Assembly: GCA_007844125.1 (NCBI GenBank)
Contig: CM017568.1
Coordinates: forward strand, 2,693,547-2,757,546
Direction of reading: 5' to 3'
Length of the DNA stretch: 64,000 nucleotides
From: Sinonovacula constricta
Taxonomy: Eukaryota > Mollusca > Bivalvia > Cardiida > Solecurtidae
This document shows positions 57,451 through 64,000 of the stretch, one piece after another; position 1 is the stretch's first letter; each line of letters starts with the position of its first letter. A program made the position numbers and the translations under genes. The notes below the pieces were generated by a model. It did not search any database, had not been told where the DNA came from, and worked only from the letters and a program-made list of their open reading frames with translations.

Positions 57451-58215
57451 TGTTATGTACAGTAGTACTCCAGCGTTTAAGGTTACGCTAGTCAGGTTAA
57501 TGGTTACGCTGGTCAGGTTAATTGGTTGTTTACCGTTGTAGTATTAATGACGTATTTTGCATGACGTAGCATCCGCGTAATAGTTAGAAAGAAAAGGATC
57601 ATGCTAGAAAATTCATTTGTTTATTTTTAACTGGGTTTCCTGTATGTTCTGGAGACTCCTGCGTTCTAGAAATTCTTGGGTCTATATAAGGGCTTGTTAG
57701 CCGATTTTAGTTTAAGTTTGGACATACAGTTTGGACATAAAGTATGGACAGATAGTTTGGAAATACTTGCAGCTTCTATATCAAACCCTTCTGGGCTGGA
57801 ACTTAGGTGGATTTATTATACTCTACATTGATATTAATATTAAAGTGTTGGGTTTGGCATTATATTAATTACCTTCGTGTATTGTTCTACCTTTGGATTA
57901 TTTCAATTGTGCATATCTACGGGGACATTCTACAGAAAACTCTTCAGGATTATTCGACTTTGGATTATTAATTGGGCTATAAAAGGGACGACTTCCTAAA
58001 GGGACAAACTGTAAGCTAACATTTATTTTGCATTCTCAAATTTTGTCTGATATATTTGTTATTATATTGTGACGCAATAGATTTAATTGTTTATTAAAAT
58101 AAAACACTATTGTACTAGTTTGTTGCTGGGTTGTTCTCTCTGTTACACCATTTCGTCGTTTAGTGAACGTGTCATTTTATAAATAAATCTTAAAAAGCTG
58201 ACACCGGTCGTAACA
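57451..58215. mobile_element. Candidate solo LTR, about 765 bp
   Basis: Starts TGTTATGTACAGTAG and ends GGTCGTAACA, so the TG..CA rule and a 5-bp TGTTA/TAACA inverted repeat hold. Inside are a TATATAAGGG box at about 57680, a second TATAAAAGGG at about 57978, and an AATAAA-like signal later, as in an LTR promoter. No second LTR, primer site or pol sequence is seen, and no matching 5-bp flanks were found. The Ty3-type assignment is only a guess from size. Confidence 0.45.
57478..57523. repeat. 22-bp tandem repeat within the LTR candidate
   Basis: GGTTACGCTAGTCAGGTTAA T and GGTTACGCTGGTCAGGTTAA T lie side by side. Four GTTTGGACATA-like units follow at 57715-57770. Confidence 0.85.
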
Positions 58216-59365
58216 GTTTTGTATTTTCATACCATCATTATGCATTTATCTTTTATATGTTGATGAAGACTCGAATCAGTATTTGTTCTAAGATATACAT
58301 ATGTACATGCTAATATTTCTAACAAATAAAATATAAACAAATTATACAGAAAACATTATCATGTTTATATAAATGTGTTCTTGCCACAAACAGCATTAAT
58401 ACATGTGTCTTTTGTCTTTATATCTATACTCTAATTCGAGAATAAAATATTAAAACACGCATTGCTTAAGAATTTTTTTACTAGCTTAAAAACTTTAAAG
58501 TTCAAGTATGTATACCTTGTATAAAACTTAAAAACTGTTGCAATAATCGCTTATCAGATGGAGTTTTGTTTTGATTTTTACCGCCATTCATAATTGTATT
58601 ATTATTCAACATTGTAAATTCAATCAGGATAATGTTAACATCCGTACCGTGTTATAAAACACCACTGCAATGGTTGGACTTTCAATACGAATGGCCAGGC
58701 TTTGAGCAGGGATTGCTTAAAACTTGTCTACAGCTTTTTTTCCATCCGGATGCAAAAAAGTGCTTACCCGGACCGACCAACGGCCTCAAGTAAGGCATGG
58801 TGTATTTCCATAATTAATAAACATATATGGCATTTCATTGTCAAGCATACAGCATTAAAAAGAGTAACATATATAGCTTGTGGAAAATGTGAAAAAGGTG
58901 TTTCTTTTCTATTTAACGTTGATCAAGTTGAAATTATATATGGTTTGGAATTTCATCATCAAATTTGATGCAAATAACGTTTCACATACATGATATACAA
59001 ATCTTTTAGCGCTGGGGAGTCATAAAAGATTTTAAATTGATCGATTCCCGAAGTGTTCCGATCATCTACAAGCACGCGTGTTTCTGCCATTACGCACTTT
59101 ACGCATGTGCGTAACCTCCGTTCAAAATATGGAAAATCTGAAAGTACCAAAAAGAAAGTCGATGCCTAACCCTAGTTAGTTTCTATGTTACAAAGTCTGA
59201 TTACCACATCAGTAATGTTGAAAAGGTTTAAAATGATTAAACTTACACAAGTCAGGATTTTATTCGTTTGTATTTGTCCTCGCATGTCCGCATTTTACCT
59301 GTTATTCATTAGAAAAGAACCGAATATAATCAAAAGTATTACTACAAAGGTTATTTCTCTTGTAA
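58216..59365. other. No gene seen
   Basis: AT-rich; the 88-codon frame at 58702-58968 shows no recognisable domain. A CpG-richer patch is at 59040-59120. Confidence 0.45.
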
Positions 59366-59737
59366 TTGTGCGTAACTTCAAAAACGGCACAGGTACGCGC
59401 CTGTCTACAAGCGTTCGTTTTATCCCGTGACCCGCATTTCGTAAATAACAGTAGCGGCAAAGGAAGCCCGAACCGAAAGAGAGGAAAGCCAACATTGTCT
59501 TATTCGGAAAGAACAAGATCATTAACTCGTAAGATGGAACAGCACAAATCTGGAATTCACCTCGGGTCGGAAAAAACACCGACGGATACCTTTTACTTTC
59601 GGCGTGTCTTACGGAAATGTTCCAAGAAATACGTGAATTTAGGTTACACGACACTACATGAATTTGTTCTTTACTATGGTAAATGTCCCAACTTTGAAAG
59701 CAATTTGACAGCAAACATAATAAACTATATATTGTGA
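59366..59737 (+). other. Unassigned 123-codon open frame
   Basis: The frame is basic and ordinary in composition (SPNRKRGKPTLSYSERTRSL; HEFVLYYGKCPNFESN), and the surrounding 0.4 kb is GC-richer than the neighbourhood. The opposite strand is open for 158 codons over the same place. No family is recognised and no splice structure is evident. It could be a transposon fragment or a chance frame. Confidence 0.25.
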
Positions 59738-60022
59738 GAAAGACCAATGCATTATCTAATAACATGGCCACTGCGAGGAAAGGTTATGTGTCGCGAAGAC
59801 GGTTATCCTCCCCTGAAAAAAAAATACATCTTAATTTTTGCATTTTATACCCGCACATTTTCAATGAAATGATCAGTTCCGGTCTAAATGGATCAGTCCA
59901 TTATTGCAGTTTTTTTGTTGTTGTTTTTTTGTTTTTGCATTTTCATAATTCTACTATGTTTCAGCTTTGTTTCGCACAACATTGCATGAGTTCGTTTTCA
60001 TTTAGTTAGGGTGTAATTAGAT

Positions 60023-60083
60023 AGCGGTGTTGCAATTTATAAATTGACATTTGAAGTAAAAAATCCGTGTATTGAAAGTTAGG
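60023..60083. repeat. Dispersed repeat shared with 47722-47787
   Basis: GCGGTGTTGCAATTTATAAA TTGACATTTGAAG..AAATCCGTGTATTGAAAGTTA; see the copy at 47722. Confidence 0.8.
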
Positions 60084-60227
60084 AATAATAATTAGAATAT
60101 TTGCGAATATCCCCATCCATAAGAAACTATTGCACTATGCCAGAAAGATTATGTAGATCAGGATTTACATGGTTTGCAAGCTTTTGAAGACCTGTGACAT
60201 CGTCTTCTGCAGCATGCTTTCCAGTGA

Positions 60228-60676
60228 TAACATGTAGCAAGCATTTCTTGCAAGCCTTTGATTACATGTAGCAAGCATTTCTTACAAGTCTTTGATTATA
60301 TGTAGCAAGCATTTCTTGCAAGCCTTTAACAGGTATTTCTTGCAAGTCTTTGATTATATGTAGCAGGTCTTTCTTGCAAGCCTTTGATTACATGTAGCAG
60401 GCATTTCTTGCAAGCCTTTGATTATATGTAGCAGGTATTTCTTGCAAGCCTTTGATTACATGTAGCGGGCATTTCTTGCAAGCCTTTGATTACGTGTAGC
60501 AGGCATTTCTTGCAACCCTTTGATTACATGTAATATGTATTTTGCAAGCCTTTGATTTCATGTAGCAGGCATTTCTTACAAGCCTTTGATTACATGTAGC
60601 AAGCATTTCTTGCAACCCTTTGATTACACGTAGCAGGCATTTCTTGCAACGCCAGCAGGCATTTCTTGCAATGCCA
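60228..60676. repeat. 34-bp minisatellite, about 13 copies
   Basis: Unit GCAGGCATTTCTTGCAAGCC TTTGATTACATGTA, with variants (GCAAGCATTT, GCAGGTATTT, GATTATATG) and some shortened units. A 98-codon reverse frame reads through it and is an artefact. Confidence 0.95.
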
Positions 60677-61952
60677 AAAAAGTAGTCATAATACACATTT
60701 GGGAAGCTATCTGGAAAATTAATACATACAGTAGATAGTTTCCATGTGATGTCATAGGCACTGATAAGACAATTTAAGGCAGCCATATTTGAAGAAAGAA
60801 GCTAATGCATGTGGAAATCTGGAAATATGTGCTGTATTAAACTCACCATTGAGATTTATTTTTTCAGTCTATTTTACTGAATTTTATGTCAAATTAAACA
60901 GCTTTAATGACGTATTTTAAACATCAAAACTATATTTTGATAGTTTAAAAGGTAAAAAATACAATAAAAAGATACACTGTTCATATTATTTAAGGATGAG
61001 CCAATAGTTGTAATAATTTCTGTGTATTAGTTCTTTGTGCATTTATCAATTTTAATAATATTGTATTCTAGAATATGACTTTCAAGAGCTTTCCAATGGT
61101 GTATAGCTTTTAAATTTTCGAAATTACAAGAAAAAAACAATTTTGCATATAACAATAATGCATATTGCAGTTACTGATGTAGCAGACAACAAGGAAAACT
61201 GCAAAGTAGTAGATAGTCCCGTTCAGATCAGAGTTACAGTTCTTTACTTTCACATATAAATGTGATGAATCGATAACGTAAGAGAATGTTTATTCTCAGA
61301 ATAGTCATCTTCCTGTTTAAAGCACATTCTTTCTGTCGGCTTTGATCAAAGGCATATAAAATTGAATTTAAATACATTTACACCTGTAATTTGTAAGTAA
61401 TTTTCACGTGGAATTTTTAACCATTTTCCTCTAACAATTAGCTGATATTTCAAGACAGAAATATTTCACTTGAATATTAAACCTGTTGGATTTGTCATTT
61501 GTGTATCCTATACGACATAAGAGCGTCCGTACAGAAATAGACATCTTTTAGACTACTTTTAGCTTGAACAATAACTGCTAGACGAATCTACAGTGAATAA
61601 GTAAACAATTACTTTAAGATAGTTTCTTCCCGCGGAAAACTTATGAAAAGTATCAGCCAAATAGAGCCATTTCCTGCATTTCAGAAGCTAGAAACTTTTT
61701 TGTTCGTGAGTGCAAACTGTTTGCTTTCTTGGCGACATAGATAATCTATAATCATATTTTTTCATGGGATGAGTAGAGAGGTAAAATTAACGAGAACCAT
61801 AGGTACGAGTAGTGTACGGGAGTCTGGGGCATGCTTCCACAGAAACAGTGTTGACATCTAGAAGCCAGTGCATTTCAGATGCTTGACAGACCATCATAGA
61901 AAGTATGTTTTTGCACAAAACGTCTAATTTCTCGAAATTACGTGCTTACTCG
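60677..61952. other. No gene seen
   Basis: AT-rich sequence between the minisatellite and the LINE 3' end; no open frame or repeat worth naming. Confidence 0.5.
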
Positions 61953-64000
61953 TCTGTATCTTCTTCTTCTTCCAATTTCGTTCATCCCTCGGTTGGCCGA
62001 GTATTGTCGAACTATGTACATGCGCGCAGCGGCGAAGGACTGTACACTTAAAAGAGATCTTTTTACAGGTTAAAACAGCGTTAAAAACGGTGTTCGACTT
62101 TACTCCGCCAGCTGGATCCCTGCCTTAAACGCCTCCAGCGTTGGTAAGACCACTAGTGTGTCTGGCAAGGTATTCCATAGGCGGATGGCTGAGGGGAAGA
62201 AAGAATACTGGTGAGTCTTGATCCGGGAGTGTGGCACGATGAATCTCATGGAATGACCTCTGGTTGTGGTGGTAATAACTGGGAGTCAGGTAGACTTGAG
62301 ATGGGACTGCAATCAGGTTGTATACTACCCTGTACATCATGATCAATTTCATGTTTTGGCGTCGTTGTTGCAGTAACGGCCAATTTAGGTCTTTTATCAT
62401 CTTCGATACGCTGCTGTATGTTGAGTAGTCCCCATTGACAAAACGTGCCGCTCTGCGTTGGACCTGTTCCAATTTGTCAATGTTTTGTTTGGTATATAGG
62501 TCCCATATTGTGGCAGCGTATTCGACATTAGGTCTGACTAGGGTAGTATAGCACTGGGCTTTTACTTTCTTGCTACAGCTGCTGATGTTGCGTCGCAGGA
62601 AGGCACAGGTGGAGTTTGCCTTCTTGGTTATGATGTCGATACGTTTGTTCCATGTCATGTTGGTACTGAAGGTTAGGCCCAGATATTTAGCATGGGTTAC
62701 ATGAGCTAATATCTTTCCATGGATGTTATAGTCATTGTACACATGTGATCTCTTGTTGGTTATGTTGATCACCTCACACTTGTCCGGGTTGAATTCCATA
62801 AGCCAGGTTTGTTCCCATCTTTGAAGAGTGTCCAGATCTTTTTGGAGTTCTTAAGCATCCTCTATGCTGTTGATTGTTCGGTATAATAGACAATCGTCAG
62901 CAAATAGTCTAGCTTGTTGATGATATGTTCTCTGGCATGTCATTTATGAACAGAAGAAATAGTAGCGGTCCCAGTACAGTTCCTTGAGGGACGCCTGATG
63001 TTACGTTCGATGATTTTGAATGCTTTCCTTCTAGGACTACTTCTTGTTTTCGTTCTCCCAGAAAGTCGCTGATCCAGTTGTTAAGGTTATCTCTAATGCC
63101 GTAATGTTTGATTTTTGCTAAGAGTCTTTGGTGAGGAACTTTATCAAAGGCTTTACTAAAGTCTAACAGTATTGCGTCAACTTGTTGGTTCTTGTTGAGG
63201 CTGGATGCTAGATCTTCCACTGTTAGAAGGAGCCTGTGATTTCACATGAATGTGATTTCCGAAATCCATGCTGTGACTCAGTAAGAATGTTGGTCTCTAG
63301 ATGTTTCATGACGACGCTGAATATAATATGCTCCAGTATCTTGCAGCAAATGGGTGTTAATGACACTGGCCGGTAATTTGATGGTTTACTGCGATCGCCT
63401 TTCTTAAATAGGGGTGTGACAAAGGCATTTTTCCAGTCAGATGGTATTTTGCCCTGTGTGATGGAAGCTTCATAAATTAGGGTCAATGATGGTGTAATTT
63501 CATTGGCTAGCACTTTTAGAAACTGTCCAGAGATGCCGTCAGGTCCTGTGGCTTTGTGTGGATTTAAGCCAGATAACAGTTTAAGTACTCCCTTCTGGTT
63601 GATGAAGAAGTCCGGTACCTTTGGATGGGTGGTTGTGTCTAATTCGGGTACACAAGTTGTGTCCTCCGATGTGAATACAGAGGTGAATTGATCGTTGAGG
63701 ATGTTCGCTTTCTTCATACTGTCACTATGGGTGGTTCCGTCCTTGGTTAGCGGAGCAACCCCCGAAGCGTCGCAACGTTTGCTCTTAATAAAAGACCAAA
63801 AGCGTTTGGGATTTTTGTTGGTGTCATCATTTAACATATTTCCAATGTAGTTGTTGTGAGCTTTCCTGCATTCAGATTGACACTTTGATTTCAGGGCTTT
63901 GTAGTGTTCCCAGTCTTTGGGATTTTTTGATTCTTTGGCTCTGTTGAAAGCTTTTTGTTTATTCCTGGAGAGTCGTTTAATTTCAGAGTTTATCCAAGGT
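61953..64000 (-). mobile_element. LINE (Jockey/CR1-type) reverse transcriptase, decayed, runs off the edge
   Basis: Reverse strand, 5' end beyond 64000. Motifs in order: LNPHKATGPDGISGQFLK, NYRPVSLTPICCK, then a frameshift at about 63222, [35 protein letters not shown], a second frameshift just before the catalytic FADD (about 62900), then KYLGLTF and the post-RT region (WNKRIDIITKKANSTCAFLR, LEQVQRRAARFV) to a stop at about 62125. After a 3' UTR-like stretch a short (GAA)n near 61965 may be the 3' tail. Non-LTR elements copy their RNA at the target site; this copy cannot make an intact ORF2 protein. Confidence 0.9.

Noticed and set aside
59295..59771. 158-codon reverse frame overlapping a forward 123-codon frame
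   Set aside because: Neither has recognised motifs; the pair cannot both be real, and I kept only a low-confidence note for the forward one.
60490..60786. 98-codon reverse frame with repeated Cys
   Set aside because: It is read through the 34-bp minisatellite.

Overview
The window is animal nuclear DNA: AT-rich, with split genes bounded by GT-AG introns, many tRNA-derived SINEs, LINE fragments, inverted-repeat DNA transposons and several minisatellites. The gene set (RFWD3, an Ly6/sleepless-type GPI protein, an intronless NXPE gene) and the transposon types suggest a lophotrochozoan, most likely a bivalve mollusc. That last step is inference from general appearance, not from a diagnostic gene.

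Layout. About 0.48-13.8 kb (+): a multi-exon RFWD3 gene (RING/WD40 E3 ubiquitin ligase of the replication-stress and Fanconi pathway). The exon for the first half of its RING finger could not be found, and a decayed copy of its N-terminal exon lies where that exon should be. About 13.8-24.3 kb: gene-free, with SINE copies and an 18-copy 37-bp minisatellite. 24.4-28.8 kb (-): a three-exon, 154-residue secreted/GPI-anchored three-finger protein with ten cysteines. One of its introns holds a tandemly amplified SINE tail and a SINE nested in an inverted-repeat transposon with a clean 13-bp target-site duplication. 29.5-32.2 kb: a 2.6-kb head-to-head (inverted) array of a 20-bp satellite. 33.6-33.8 kb (-): a GC-rich candidate first coding exon of an unidentified gene. 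34-40.7 kb: no gene recognised.

40.74-47.27 kb: a decayed 6.5-kb ISL2EU-type DNA transposon with matching ends. It carries a YqaJ-type nuclease gene (+) convergent with a THAP-DDE transposase gene (-); both are broken. Inside it a 1.9-kb segment interrupts the nuclease gene and carries about nine copies of a 14-bp motif, forward in its left half and reversed in its right half. 47.3-50.3 kb: tandem repeats and a 5'-truncated LINE. 50.5-52.2 kb (-): an intronless NXPE-family gene with one in-frame stop between its membrane anchor and its esterase body. 53.4-54.4 kb: an inverted-repeat transposon. 56.1 kb: a coding-like fragment. 57.45-58.2 kb: a candidate solo LTR. 60.2-60.7 kb: a 34-bp minisatellite. 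62-64 kb (-): a frameshifted LINE running off the right edge.

The three host genes are not functionally linked to each other. The most unusual parts are the inverted 20-bp satellite, the ISL2EU element with its internal mirrored motif cluster, and the RFWD3 exon loss/duplication. Nothing here demonstrates a wholly new system.
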